Source: a bacterium
GTDB lineage: Bacteria > Elusimicrobiota > Elusimicrobia > UBA1565 > UBA9628
Length of the DNA: 42,547 nucleotides
Assembly: GCA_021822495.1 (NCBI GenBank)
Contig: JAKAQO010000005.1
Coordinates: forward strand, 1 to 42,547
Reading direction: 5' to 3'
Shown here in pieces: positions 8,330 to 16,956 of the stretch; the first letter of the stretch is position 1, and the number at the start of each line of letters is the position of its first letter. The translations under genes and the position numbers were made by a program. Below the pieces are notes generated by a model that made no database searches, was not told where the DNA came from, and saw only the letters and a list, made by a program, of their open reading frames with translations.

Positions 8330-9153
8330 AATGAATTAAGCGAGCAATTAAGCGTTGATGTTAACGACGTAGTTAGCTGGCGCTTATCACAAGGCATAGG
8401 TCTTCTTGATCGTGCGTATGGGGATATGCGGGGGGGGGGGGGGGGGGGGGGGGGGAACCGGTATCCCAAGCCGTGAACGGTTTGAAGGCGGCGAGATTCA
8501 GACTTAAGCTTTTTTCTCAAAGTTTCAATATGCTTGTCTAATGTCCGAGTTTGAACGTCTTCCGGGTATTTCCATACTTCAAAAAGAATAGTCTTGCGTT
8601 CAACCACCTTGCCGTCTTTCTTAATGAGAAAGGCCAAAAGATCGAATTCAAAGCGCGTCAAGGGCAAGACCTTTCCTTTTAATTTCGCCTCTCGCGACAA
8701 CAAATCAAGAGAAATATTCCCGCTTTCAAAGGAAGTGCGCGGGAGGTTATCTATTCGCCCATTGCGCAGTTCTCTTCGGATCAGGTTTTGAGCGCGGGCC
8801 AAAAGTATTCTCTCATCGAAAGGAGAATGAATGAAATCATCAGCCCCCGCGTCCAGGCAGGAAGCGATGCCGTTTTCGGATAATTGGGACTGAACATAGA
8901 GAATGGGCGCGGTTTTTCCGTTTGATCCTTCCTTAAAAAGCCGGAGGAGGCTTAAATTCTTTCCCGGGCCCACCCAAATCAAGAGTTGCGGAGAAAACGT
9001 TTTGATTTCCAAAGAAGGCAACCGGCGTTTTAAAAGGCGAAACTGGCGAATCAGGTAATCTTGTTTCTCCAGCGCCCGCATGACTTCGAGCGATTTGGAG
9101 CTGTCCTCGCTCAACAACGCGACGCGCAAAGAAGGCGTGGAAGGGTTCTCCAT
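8326..9153 (-). CDS. OmpR-type regulator with degenerate receiver and homopolymer tail
   Basis: 275 residues as assembled. Residues ~8-125 look like a response-regulator receiver, but the phospho-acceptor region reads LLIWVGPGKN where an Asp is expected, and the conserved Lys before PF is Ser (FIHSPFDE). Phosphorylation is therefore unlikely. Residues ~145-235 are a typical OmpR/PhoB winged helix (LTRFEFDLLAFLIKK, VWKYP, LDKHIETLRKKL) ending GLGYRF, the normal end of the family. The reading frame then enters a run of 26 C (8430-8455 on the plus strand as G), giving eight prolines and a 34-residue tail with no resemblance to anything known. It probably controls the adjoining giant FN3 gene. 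The tail is the uncertain part. Confidence 0.75.
   Translation of the reverse strand: MENPSTPSLRVALLSEDSSKSLEVMRALEKQDYLIRQFRLLKRRLPSLEIKTFSPQLLIWVGPGKNLSLLRLFKEGSNGKTAPILYVQSQLSENGIASCLDAGADDFIHSPFDERILLARAQNLIRRELRNGRIDNLPRTSFESGNISLDLLSREAKLKGKVLPLTRFEFDLLAFLIKKDGKVVERKTILFEVWKYPEDVQTRTLDKHIETLRKKLKSESRRLQTVHGLGYRFPPPPPPPPRISPYARSRRPMPCDKRQLTTSLTSTLNCSLNSF
8430..8455. repeat. 26-base poly-G/poly-C tract
   Basis: Twenty-six consecutive G on the plus strand, within the 3' end of the OmpR-type regulator gene. One added C (27) moves the regulator's stop to 8387-8389; one fewer (25) moves it to 8373-8375; the assembled length puts it at 8326-8328, overlapping the start of the giant FN3 gene. 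It could be a slipped-strand phase-variation tract. It could equally be a two-colour-chemistry sequencing or assembly artefact. Confidence 0.9.
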
Positions 9154-9167
9154 ACTTAATAAGTATA
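9154..9167 (-). promoter_or_regulatory. Candidate -10 and palindrome before the OmpR-type regulator
   Basis: On the minus strand TATACT (9162-9167) lies 8 nt before the ATG at 9153, with no clear -35 and no Shine-Dalgarno. The overlapping sequence ACTTA-A-TAAGT (9154-9164) is a perfect 5 bp inverted repeat around one base, placed between the -10 and the start codon. That is where an autorepressor could bind. Confidence 0.35.
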
Positions 9168-9172
9168 TAAAT

Positions 9173-10015
9173 TTAGTTGAATTTCTCGTTTTTCGCGGCG
9201 GCTTTTTCGATGTCCTTGGCGATTTTCCTCAAGGCGGCCTCCGAAACGGCTTTAAGGCGAATTTGTTTTTTCTTACGCTCGGATTTTGGAAATTTCTTAA
9301 GATCGGTCGAGTCCCGGGTTCCAGTGGCTGTTTCAGTCCAAAAAACCTTCCCCGTGCGCCCGTTAATGAGTTGCGCCTTTAAAATGACCGGGGTGAAAAA
9401 ACGATCCAAGAGATACGCTCCGCCCAACCATTCGGCGGTTTCTTGTAGGGCTTCTTCTCCCCCGATGGAAGCGGCAATCCACTGCTGCTTAGGACCCAAG
9501 GCAAAGGAGGCGGCCACGCCTTCGACAAGCCCTTCGATTAAACCGCTTCCAACTAAATAGGCCAACCATATTTTTTTGATGTGTCCATAGCCTTCCACTC
9601 GAATTTGAAGAAAGATCGAGGCGCCTGCTGATTGACTCAGATTTTGCCAGGCGGCGGAGGATGTGGGCAATTGGAAGTGCGTAAATGGAATTTTCTGATC
9701 CAAAGAGATCACATTGAAAAAATAACTGCGAGAAAGACGATTTCCCATATATTGCGTCATTTCCTGGCTGACGGCTTCCAGTTTTGCTTTGGTAAGAGCC
9801 GCTTCCTTTTTATAAGAAAGCTTTTTTTCGCCCTTGGGGACATTCTCGATTTCCTTGCGTTTGGATATTTTGACTGAAAATTGGACAGGAAGAAGAGCAA
9901 GATTGAGTTTTTGGGGGGGAGTCAGGATTATGCCCTCTTTGGCCCAATGAGAACAGGCGCACAAAATAGAAATTCCGCAAATGGCTAGCAGATTAAGGTA
10001 TTGTCGCGCTGGCAT
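9173..10015 (-). CDS. Predicted outer-membrane lipoprotein
   Basis: 280 residues. The N-terminus has a lipoprotein signal with lipobox L-C-A-Cys21 (ISILCAC-SHWAKEG), so lipid attachment at Cys21 is predicted. The body has a LNLALLPVQFSV strand near the start of the mature protein, a charged segment (residues ~50-75), and a 'AQLINGRTGKVFWTETATG' strand pair near the C-terminus. This layout recalls CsgG/LpoB-like lipoproteins that build a small alpha/beta domain, but I cannot assign it firmly. It is divergent from rpsB and lies upstream of the OmpR-type regulator, 19 nt apart. There is no good Shine-Dalgarno; a TAAAAT -10-like box ends 7 nt before the ATG. Confidence 0.65.
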   Translation of the reverse strand: MPARQYLNLLAICGISILCACSHWAKEGIILTPPQKLNLALLPVQFSVKISKRKEIENVPKGEKKLSYKKEAALTKAKLEAVSQEMTQYMGNRLSRSYFFNVISLDQKIPFTHFQLPTSSAAWQNLSQSAGASIFLQIRVEGYGHIKKIWLAYLVGSGLIEGLVEGVAASFALGPKQQWIAASIGGEEALQETAEWLGGAYLLDRFFTPVILKAQLINGRTGKVFWTETATGTRDSTDLKKFPKSERKKKQIRLKAVSEAALRKIAKDIEKAAAKNEKFN

Positions 10016-10028
10016 TTTGCTTATTTTA
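10016..10028 (-). promoter_or_regulatory. Candidate -10 of the lipoprotein gene
   Basis: TAAAAT on the minus strand (10023-10028), seven bases before the ATG at 10015, with only a poor -35 upstream (TTTTCT at 16 nt). If it is used, the transcript would begin at or next to the start codon. The rest of the 110 bp divergent gap carries the rpsB leader; I see no riboswitch or ribosomal-protein binding fold in it. Confidence 0.3.
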
Positions 10029-10126
10029 CATTAAAACATAGAAGAGAAAATTTTGCCGTTTTATTTGTTACAATAATTAAAGATTGTTCTAAATGCAATT
10101 AAATTATTAGGAGAGGTAAAGAATAG

Positions 10127-10948
10127 GTGAATAACATTCCGATGAAGTCCTTGCTTGAAGCTGGCGTTCATTTTGGTCATCAGACCTGGCGCTGGAACCC
10201 AAAAATGTCGCGCTTTATTTTTGGCGCGCGCAACAACATTCATATTATCGATTTGCAGAAAACAGTCAAGGAAATCAAGAAAGCCTATTCCTTTGTCAAG
10301 GACGAGGCCGCCCAGGGAAAAACCTTTCTGTTCGTGGGAACCAAAAAGCAGGCTCAGGAAATTATAAGAACCGAGGCTCAAAGAGCGCAGGTTTCTTTTG
10401 CCGCTGAAAAATGGCTGGGTGGAACGCTGACTAATTTTTCAACTCTCAGGAAATCCGTTAAAAGGCTCGATGAGCTTGAGAAATGGCAGACGGATGGCCT
10501 TTTCAAAGTGATTAGCAAAAAAGAGGCTTCAAGACTTTCTAAGGAAATGTTTAAACTGAACAAAAACTTAGAGGGAATCCGAAAGATGGATAAACTCCCC
10601 GGCATTCTTTTTGTCGTGGATCCAGTTGAGGAAGAACTCTCCATCGCCGAGGCTAAACGCTTAAACATTCCCGTAGTCGCCGTTTGCGACACGGACTGCG
10701 ATCCGGATTTGATTGATTATCCGATTCCAGGTAATGACGACGCGGCGCGCTCGATTAAATTTTTCTGCTCCTTGATGGCCGACGCTATTTTGGAGGGCCG
10801 CGCCGAACGCACGGCTCAGGAATCTGCCAGCGTTGAAGCGGCTGAAAAACAAATGATGGAAGCTCAAGTTTCTCCTGATGGAGAAGTTTCAACGGAAGTG
10901 GAAGAGATGGTTTCTGAAGACGCGACCCAAACGGTTCCGGAGGCTTAA
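10127..10948 (+). CDS. rpsB: 30S ribosomal protein S2
   Basis: 273 residues. The GTG start at 10127 ([20 protein letters not shown]) lines up with the usual S2 start, and the leader has a Shine-Dalgarno AGGAGAGG 10 nt upstream. Diagnostic segments are [42 protein letters not shown] and [35 protein letters not shown]2 joins the 30S subunit late and helps hold S1. A ~40-residue acidic tail ([11 protein letters not shown]...TQTVPEA) extends beyond the E. coli length. First gene of a nine-gene housekeeping operon; tsf follows with no gap. Confidence 0.98.
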   Translation: MNNIPMKSLLEAGVHFGHQTWRWNPKMSRFIFGARNNIHIIDLQKTVKEIKKAYSFVKDEAAQGKTFLFVGTKKQAQEIIRTEAQRAQVSFAAEKWLGGTLTNFSTLRKSVKRLDELEKWQTDGLFKVISKKEASRLSKEMFKLNKNLEGIRKMDKLPGILFVVDPVEEELSIAEAKRLNIPVVAVCDTDCDPDLIDYPIPGNDDAARSIKFFCSLMADAILEGRAERTAQESASVEAAEKQMMEAQVSPDGEVSTEVEEMVSEDATQTVPEA

Positions 10949-11794
10949 ATGACCACGACCATGGATCTCAATAAATTGATTCTTGAACTCCGCGCTAAAA
11001 GCGGAGCGGGGATTAGCGACTGCAAAAAAGCTTTGACGGAAACAAACGGAAACTTTGAGGAGGCTCTGACGGTTTTAAGGAAAAAAGGGCTTTCCGACGC
11101 GGCCAAGAAATCCGGACGCGCGACGAAAGAAGGAGCGGTCGCTTATGCGGTTTCCGGAAAATCCGGGGCGCTCATTGAACTTAATAGTGAAACTGATTTT
11201 GTCGCAAGAACCGCTGAGTTTCAAGCCTTGGCGCAAAATCTGGCGGACAAATTCGCCTCCGGGGAAATGAAAGATATCGCCCAAGCCTCGTCGTTGATTC
11301 AGCCTGTCTTTCAAAAGCTGGGTGAAAATATTCAGCTTCGGCGTTTTGAGCATTTTTCTCTTAAAGGACATGGTCTCATTAGCGGATATATCCATCTCGG
11401 AGCCAAGAAAGGCGCGCTTATTGAGATTTCGACTTCCACCGAAAAAGCGGCGGCTTCCGAAGAGCTCTTAAGTCTTTCCAAGGAGCTTTTGCTTCAAATC
11501 GTGGGCTCTTCCTCAAAATACCTCTCCAAGACCGACGTTTCCCAGGCGGAGATCGAGAAAGAAAAAGAAATCTATACCGAACTCCTGAAGAAAGAAGGAA
11601 AGCCGGAAGCCTCTATCCCCAAAATTGTGGAAGGAAAAATCAACAAGCTTTTCTATCAATCCTTGTGCTTGTTGGAACAGTTAAGCATTCGGGACAACAA
11701 GACTCCGGTTTCTCAGATGATCAAAGAGACGGCGACCAAATTAGGGGCTGAAATTTCAGTCGTTCGTTTTGCCCGCTATCAGCTGGGGGAATGA
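10949..11794 (+). CDS. tsf: Elongation factor Ts
   Basis: 281 residues. Starts ATG directly after the rpsB stop. The N-terminal UBA-like domain carries the family motif (KSGAGISDCKKALTETNGNF) and is followed by the EF-Tu contact region (ELNSETDFVART, the TDFV motif). EF-Ts is the guanine nucleotide exchange factor that recycles EF-Tu-GDP. Length is typical. It overlaps pyrH by 4 nt (ATGA). Confidence 0.98.
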   Translation: MTTTMDLNKLILELRAKSGAGISDCKKALTETNGNFEEALTVLRKKGLSDAAKKSGRATKEGAVAYAVSGKSGALIELNSETDFVARTAEFQALAQNLADKFASGEMKDIAQASSLIQPVFQKLGENIQLRRFEHFSLKGHGLISGYIHLGAKKGALIEISTSTEKAAASEELLSLSKELLLQIVGSSSKYLSKTDVSQAEIEKEKEIYTELLKKEGKPEASIPKIVEGKINKLFYQSLCLLEQLSIRDNKTPVSQMIKETATKLGAEISVVRFARYQLGE

Positions 11795-12558
11795 AGCCCG
11801 CATCTTCCGATTCCGCGTCTCAAACAGACAGCGCTATTTCAAAAGGCGCGCGTGGGCGTTATAGTCGAGTTCTTCTCAAGCTTTCAGGGGAATCTCTCTG
11901 CAAAGAAGGAGAACACGGTATTGATTCCGCCCAACTTTCCTGGATCGCGCGCGAAATCAAGGCGGCCTACGATGAAGGCATTCAAATAGGCATCGTAGTC
12001 GGCGGTGGAAATATCTGGAGAGGGGCCAATCGCGGAGAAGCCATTGGCCGCGTTACCGCTGATTATATGGGAATGCTTGCGACCGTCATGAATGCGATGG
12101 CTCTTCAAGACGCGCTTGAGGACCTCCAAATTCCAACCCGCGTTCAAACGGCGATTGAAGTCGCCAAATTGGCCGAACCCTATATTAGAAGAAGGGCCAT
12201 TCGCCATTTAGAAAAAAAGAGAGTCGTGATTTTTGCCGGCGGAACCGGAAACCCTTATTTTACGACCGACACCGCGGCGGCCTTGCGCGCCGTTGAAATC
12301 GAAGCCCAAGCTCTTCTTAAAGCGACCCAGGTGGACGGGGTTTATACCGATGATCCAAAGAAAAACAAAAATGCCAAGAAACTTGAGGAAGTGCGCTTTA
12401 TGGATTCCATTCGCGATCGCCTTAAAGTTATGGACGCGACGGCCTTGACTCTCTGCATGGAAAACCAGATGCCGGTTCTTGTCTTTGACTTGCATATCAA
12501 AGGAAATATCGCTCTCGCCGTATCTGGAAAAAAAGTCGGAACCTTGATTAAGGAGTAA
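11791..12558 (+). CDS. pyrH: UMP kinase
   Basis: 255 residues. Amino-acid-kinase fold: KLSGES phosphate loop, GIVVGGGNIWRG, DYMGMLATVMNA, and FAGGTGNPYFTTDTAAALRA, all standard for bacterial UMP kinase (UMP + ATP to UDP + ADP). The N-terminus has about 20 extra Ser/Ala-rich residues before YSRVLLKLSGES; the start overlaps the tsf stop by 4 nt, which supports it. It sits in the conserved rpsB-tsf-pyrH-frr order. Confidence 0.97.
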   Translation: MKPASSDSASQTDSAISKGARGRYSRVLLKLSGESLCKEGEHGIDSAQLSWIAREIKAAYDEGIQIGIVVGGGNIWRGANRGEAIGRVTADYMGMLATVMNAMALQDALEDLQIPTRVQTAIEVAKLAEPYIRRRAIRHLEKKRVVIFAGGTGNPYFTTDTAAALRAVEIEAQALLKATQVDGVYTDDPKKNKNAKKLEEVRFMDSIRDRLKVMDATALTLCMENQMPVLVFDLHIKGNIALAVSGKKVGTLIKE

Positions 12559-12563
12559 AACCT

Positions 12564-13136
12564 ATGCCGGTAACCGAAGCGGTTAATTTGATTCTCGTCA
12601 AGATGGAAGAAGAGATGAAGGAGCGCCTCCAAAAATTAGCCAAAGAATTTTCAGTGTTGCGGACGGGACGGGCCAACCCCTTGATTCTTGAAAGCGTCAA
12701 GGTCGAATACTACGGCCAAAGCGTTCCGCTCAAACAAGTCGCGGCTGTTTCCGTTCCCGAGGCCCGCACGCTTGAAATTCGTCCGTGGGACCCCTCCATT
12801 TTAAGCGATCTCGAAAAAGCCCTTCAAAAAGCCGATCTCGGCGCCCTTCCCCAAAACGACGGAAAAATGCTTCGCCTTTCCCTGCCGATGATGACGGAGG
12901 AACGAAGAAAGGAACTCATCAAACTAGTCAAAAAAATTGGCGAGGAGTTTCGGGTCGCCATCCGCAATGAACGCCATGGGGCCTTGGATTTAATTCGCAA
13001 ATCGGAAAAAGCCAAGGAAATTTCCCAAGATGACGTCAAAGCCCTTGAGGCGCGAGTCCAGAAAACAACGGATTTGTATATCCAGAAAGTGGATCAGCAG
13101 ACATTAGCTAAAGAACAAGAAATTTCCACTATTTAA
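12564..13136 (+). CDS. frr: Ribosome recycling factor
   Basis: 190 residues, normal length. Typical segments are FSVLRTGRANPLILESVKVEYYG, VPEARTLEIRPWD, and the C-terminal helix VAIRNERHGALDLIRKSEK. With EF-G it splits post-termination ribosomes. Gap of 5 nt after pyrH; uppS begins immediately after its stop. Confidence 0.98.
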   Translation: MPVTEAVNLILVKMEEEMKERLQKLAKEFSVLRTGRANPLILESVKVEYYGQSVPLKQVAAVSVPEARTLEIRPWDPSILSDLEKALQKADLGALPQNDGKMLRLSLPMMTEERRKELIKLVKKIGEEFRVAIRNERHGALDLIRKSEKAKEISQDDVKALEARVQKTTDLYIQKVDQQTLAKEQEISTI

Positions 13137-13880
13137 GTGTTGCCTTTTCTTCGCGTAAAAAAATCCTCGGACAAGGCTTCTTCCACTATTTTTGATCCAA
13201 AGCGAATGCCCAGGCATATCGCCATCATCATGGATGGAAACGGAAGATGGGCCAAAAAAAGAAATATGCCGCGCGTCATGGGTCATAACGCTGGGGTTGA
13301 GTCCGTTCGCGAAATTGTAAGAGCTTGCGCGGATTTAAAAATAGAGGTTCTAACTCTTTATTCCTTTTCCACTGAAAATTGGAAGCGGCCCAAGGAAGAA
13401 ATTCGGGATTTGATGGGCATTCTAGCTTACGCCCTCGAAAAAGAAACCCCGGAACTTTTAAAAAATAACGTCCGGCTTAAAATTTCCGGAAAAACCGAGG
13501 AACTGCCGGAGAATGTTCAGAAATCCCTGGCGAAATCAGTTGAAACTCTCAAGAAAAATACCGGGCTCATTCTCAACCTCGCCTTGAACTACGGTTCCAG
13601 GCAAGAAATTACCGATGCGGTCAATAAACTCTTAACCCAGGGAAAAACCGCCGTTTCGGAAAAAGATATTTCGGATTCTCTCTACACCGCCGACATTCCC
13701 GATCCCGATCTTTTGATTCGCACCTCGGGAGAAAGCCGCGTGTCCAATTTTCTTCTTTGGCAAATCGCCTATGCGGAAATTTATGTGACCACTGTTTTGT
13801 GGCCAGATTTTAGACGCGCCGATCTCGTGAACGCAATCCAGGATTTTCAGTCTCGTGAAAGGCGCTTCGGAGGTCTTTAA
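13137..13880 (+). CDS. uppS: Isoprenyl (undecaprenyl) diphosphate synthase
   Basis: 247 residues from GTG right after the frr stop. Cis-prenyltransferase motifs: HIAIIMDGNGRWAKKR (catalytic Asp33), GHNAGVESVREIV, LTLYSFSTENWKRP, and DLLIRTSGESRVSNFLLWQIAYAEIYVT near the C-terminus. It condenses IPP onto FPP to make the C55 lipid carrier for peptidoglycan and other envelope polymers. It pairs functionally with dxr (IPP supply) and cdsA in this operon. Confidence 0.97.
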   Translation: MLPFLRVKKSSDKASSTIFDPKRMPRHIAIIMDGNGRWAKKRNMPRVMGHNAGVESVREIVRACADLKIEVLTLYSFSTENWKRPKEEIRDLMGILAYALEKETPELLKNNVRLKISGKTEELPENVQKSLAKSVETLKKNTGLILNLALNYGSRQEITDAVNKLLTQGKTAVSEKDISDSLYTADIPDPDLLIRTSGESRVSNFLLWQIAYAEIYVTTVLWPDFRRADLVNAIQDFQSRERRFGGL

Positions 13881-13883
13881 CCC

Positions 13884-14666
13884 ATGCTCCTTCCCCGGCT
13901 TTTGACCATCTCCATCGGGCTGCCGGCCTTAATTTTTCTCATCCATCTGGGGGGGATGACCTTTTCCATGTTTACGATCGCGATTTCCCTTCTTTGCCTT
14001 TATGAATATGAGGTTCTCTTGACCTTGGCCAAACGCCCGGTCCAGAATTTCAGCTGCGTTGTTTTGGGAACTTTTTTGGCCGTCAACCAAACCCTGGGAG
14101 GTTCGACAGCTTTTGGAATTTTCGCGGTCATCGCCTTTATTCTGCTTCGCGAAATGGCGTCTTCACCGGTGCGCTATTCCTTGGATCGCGCGGCTTTGAC
14201 TCTTTTTGGGACATTGTGGTTGGGGCTTTTGCCGCCTTACATGGCTTCTATTCGCGATTTAACTCCTAATGGAGAACGCCTGGCCTTTCTTTTATTTATT
14301 TCGATTTGGCTTATGGATTCCGGCGCCTACGCCGCGGGACATTGGTTGGGACGGCGCAAACTTTCGGCCTTGAGCCCTAAAAAAACCTGGGAGGGGGCCA
14401 TTGCCGGGTCTTTTTGCGCGATAGGCGTCTCCTATGCCTTTCACTATTTTTATCCCGCTGAACTGGGGCTGGTCAAGGCCCTGGGAACTGGCGTTATTAT
14501 TTCACTAGCGGGACAGCTCTCGGATTTGGCAGAATCTATGATTAAGAGGGCATTAGGGGCTAAAGATTCCGGCCTTCTTCTGCCCGGGCATGGAGGAGTT
14601 TTGGATCGTTTCGATTCCTTTCTGCTTGCCGCGCCGGCAGTTTATTATTGGTTGATATTCAAATGA
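13884..14666 (+). CDS. cdsA: Phosphatidate cytidylyltransferase
   Basis: 260 residues with about seven hydrophobic segments, an inner-membrane enzyme. The C-terminal CDP-diglyceride synthase signature is complete: SMIKRALGAKDSG followed by LLPGHGGVLDRFDS. It makes CDP-diacylglycerol from phosphatidate and CTP for phospholipid synthesis. It overlaps dxr by 4 nt (ATGA). Confidence 0.97.
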   Translation: MLLPRLLTISIGLPALIFLIHLGGMTFSMFTIAISLLCLYEYEVLLTLAKRPVQNFSCVVLGTFLAVNQTLGGSTAFGIFAVIAFILLREMASSPVRYSLDRAALTLFGTLWLGLLPPYMASIRDLTPNGERLAFLLFISIWLMDSGAYAAGHWLGRRKLSALSPKKTWEGAIAGSFCAIGVSYAFHYFYPAELGLVKALGTGVIISLAGQLSDLAESMIKRALGAKDSGLLLPGHGGVLDRFDSFLLAAPAVYYWLIFK

Positions 14667-15841
14667 AAAAAGTCGCGATACTCGGTTCGACGGGTTCCAT
14701 CGGCGTCAATGCCTTGGATGTTATTTCCAAAATGTCCGGTGAATTAAGCGTCGCAGGTCTTGCAGCCCATTCAAACGCCAATCTTTTGATTAAACAGGCT
14801 AAAAAATTTAAGCCCTCTTTAATCTCTCTTTTTGATCCTGCGGCTTCTGATAAATTTCATGGCAGCCTCAATGGTTCTTGCCGCTATCTCCCTTCTGGCG
14901 TTGAGGGTTTGGTTCAAATGGCTTCCGACCCCAAAGTGGATATTGTCTTAACGAGTTTAGTCGGGGGAGTGGGGTTTGCTCCTCTACTGGCCGCTATTCG
15001 GGCTGGAAAAACTATCGCCTTGGCTAATAAAGAGCCAATGGTCATGGCCGGCGCGCAATTCATGAAAGAGGCGGAAAGGTGGCAGGCTAAAATCATCCCC
15101 GTTGATTCCGAACCCTCGGCCATCTTTCAATGCGTCCAAGGCGAGTTAATGAGGCGCGGCGGAAAAGAGCCTTATTCTAAAATCATCCGACGAGTTTTTT
15201 TAACGGCTTCCGGCGGAGCGTTTTACCGCAGAAAAGGATCTTTGGATAAGGTCAGCGTGGAAGAAGCCCTTCATCACCCGACCTGGAAAATGGGCAAAAA
15301 AATCACGCTTGATTGCGCGACCTTGATGAACAAGGGTTTTGAGTCCATTGAGATTATGAACCTTTTCGGTCTTGACTACTCTCAAATTGAAATTTTGATT
15401 CATCATCAATCCATTATCCATTCCGCGGTCGAATTTACCGACGGTTCGGTTTTGGCGCAAATGTCTCTGCCGGACATGAGGCTTCCCATTGAATACGCGA
15501 TGACCTATCCTCAACGTGGAATGCGGGTCGTCAAGCCGCTTAATTTAGCCGAAATTGGTTCGCTCACTTTTGACAAGCCCGATTTCCAAAGGTTTCCATG
15601 TCTTTCCTTGGCGGCGGAAGCGGCCAGGAAAAAGGGGGGGCTTGAGGCCGTTCTCAACGCCGCCGATGAAATTGCGGTAGAAGCCTTTACCCGGGGAAAA
15701 ATTAAATTTACGGATATTCCGCGTTTGATTGAAAAAACGATGAAAAAGTTTAAGCCGAAAAATTCGCTCCCCAGTCTTGCCGAGGTCGTCGAAATCGATC
15801 AATGGGCCCGCCAAAAAGCGGAGGAGATTGTTTCTATATTA
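14663..15841 (+). CDS. dxr: 1-deoxy-D-xylulose 5-phosphate reductoisomerase (with unusual active-site residues)
   Basis: 392-393 residues from ATG at 14663 (overlapping the cdsA stop). The coding end including stop is 15844. NADPH loop GSTGSIG is at residues 8-14; ALANKEPMVMAG and the metal ligands Asp148/Glu150 (DSE) and Glu227 are present. Two normally conserved residues differ. The usual DSEH reads DSEP (Pro151, E. coli His153 position), and the phosphate-binding Ser of DSATMMNK is Cys218 (DCATLMNK, E. coli Ser222). Asn223 and Lys224 are kept. Expected to catalyse DXP to MEP in isoprenoid synthesis; the substitutions leave the kinetics open. Confidence 0.93.
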
Positions 15842-16956
15842 TGATGATTCATCTTTGGTCTTCCGTTCAATCCGCCGCCGCGATAGCCTTTACCTTTGGA
15901 CTGGTCATTTTCTTGCACGAATTTGGGCATTTTTTTGTTTGCCGTCGTTTGGGGGTTCGCGTGGAAAAATTCGCCTTTGGAATGGGCCCCGAGCTCTTTG
16001 GCATCACCGACAAAAAAGGAACTCATTTCGCGGTTTGCGTGCTTCCTCTCGGAGGCTATGTTAAACCCGCGGGAGAAGACATCTTCGAGGGAACGGGAAA
16101 ACCCGATGAGTATTTTTCGCAGTCCTGGGAAAGGCGGGTCGCCATCGTCATGGCGGGGCCCGTCATGAATTATATTCTAGCTTTTTGCGTCTTTACCGGT
16201 CTTATTTTCCTTAAGGGAGAAATTAAGCCAAGCTCGAAACCCATTATCGGAGATATGCTCAAAAATTATCCGGCGGCGGAAGCCGGGCTTAAGGTTGGAG
16301 ATGTCATTGACTCAATTGACGGAACGAAAATTTCCACCTGGAAAGAGATGGCGGATTTGGTGCATCAGGATTTAGGGAAAACTCTTCGTCTGACTTATAA
16401 TCGCGCAGACGCAACAGCCACGATTGAAATTATTCCCAAGAAAGATCCTCAAACCGGATACGGAGTGATTGGCATCGTGCCGGAAACCATCACTAGGAAA
16501 TTAGGCTTTTTCGCTTCAGCCAAGGCGGGGGCTAAACAGTGCTGGAAGATTACGGCTTTGACCGTCAAAACTCTTTACACTAAAATCGCCAAAAGAGAAC
16601 GTCCTGATTTGGCGGGCCCGGTCGGCATCATGCAAATGGTCTCAAAAGCGGCCCACTCGGGCTTGGACGATCTTTTCTTTTTGATTGGCCTGATTTCAGT
16701 GGCCATAGGATTTTTTAATTTCCTTCCGGTTCCTCTTTTAGACGGCGGACACGCGGCCCTTTATATTTGGGAAGGCCTTTCCGGAAAAAAATTGACCCAA
16801 GGGCTTATTGAGACGACCAATAAAGTGGGAATTGTTTTTCTGGTGTCTCTTCTGGTTTTTGCGACCTATAACGATATCCTGCGCTTGCGCGGAAAAACCC
16901 CGTCTTCCGTTCTCGTTCATTCGACCCCTCAAGCGGCAGCGTCCTCAAAAAAATGA
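15841..16956 (+). CDS. rseP: Site-2 metalloprotease RseP
   Basis: 371 residues from the ATG at 15841 that overlaps the dxr stop by 4 nt. HEFGH zinc motif at residues 26-30 in the first membrane segment, one PDZ domain (about residues 115-205, AAEAGLKVGDVIDSIDGTKI), and the second catalytic motif NFLPVPLLDGGH with Asp301. It cleaves membrane-embedded anti-sigma factors and signal-peptide remnants. E. coli RseP has two PDZ domains and this one appears to have one. Overlaps proS by 4 nt. Confidence 0.96.
   Translation: MMIHLWSSVQSAAAIAFTFGLVIFLHEFGHFFVCRRLGVRVEKFAFGMGPELFGITDKKGTHFAVCVLPLGGYVKPAGEDIFEGTGKPDEYFSQSWERRVAIVMAGPVMNYILAFCVFTGLIFLKGEIKPSSKPIIGDMLKNYPAAEAGLKVGDVIDSIDGTKISTWKEMADLVHQDLGKTLRLTYNRADATATIEIIPKKDPQTGYGVIGIVPETITRKLGFFASAKAGAKQCWKITALTVKTLYTKIAKRERPDLAGPVGIMQMVSKAAHSGLDDLFFLIGLISVAIGFFNFLPVPLLDGGHAALYIWEGLSGKKLTQGLIETTNKVGIVFLVSLLVFATYNDILRLRGKTPSSVLVHSTPQAAASSKK

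Noticed and set aside
10029-10126. Riboswitch or ribosomal-protein binding leader before rpsB
   Set aside because: AT-rich with no stable pairing by eye; only a Shine-Dalgarno and a weak TACAAT are visible.
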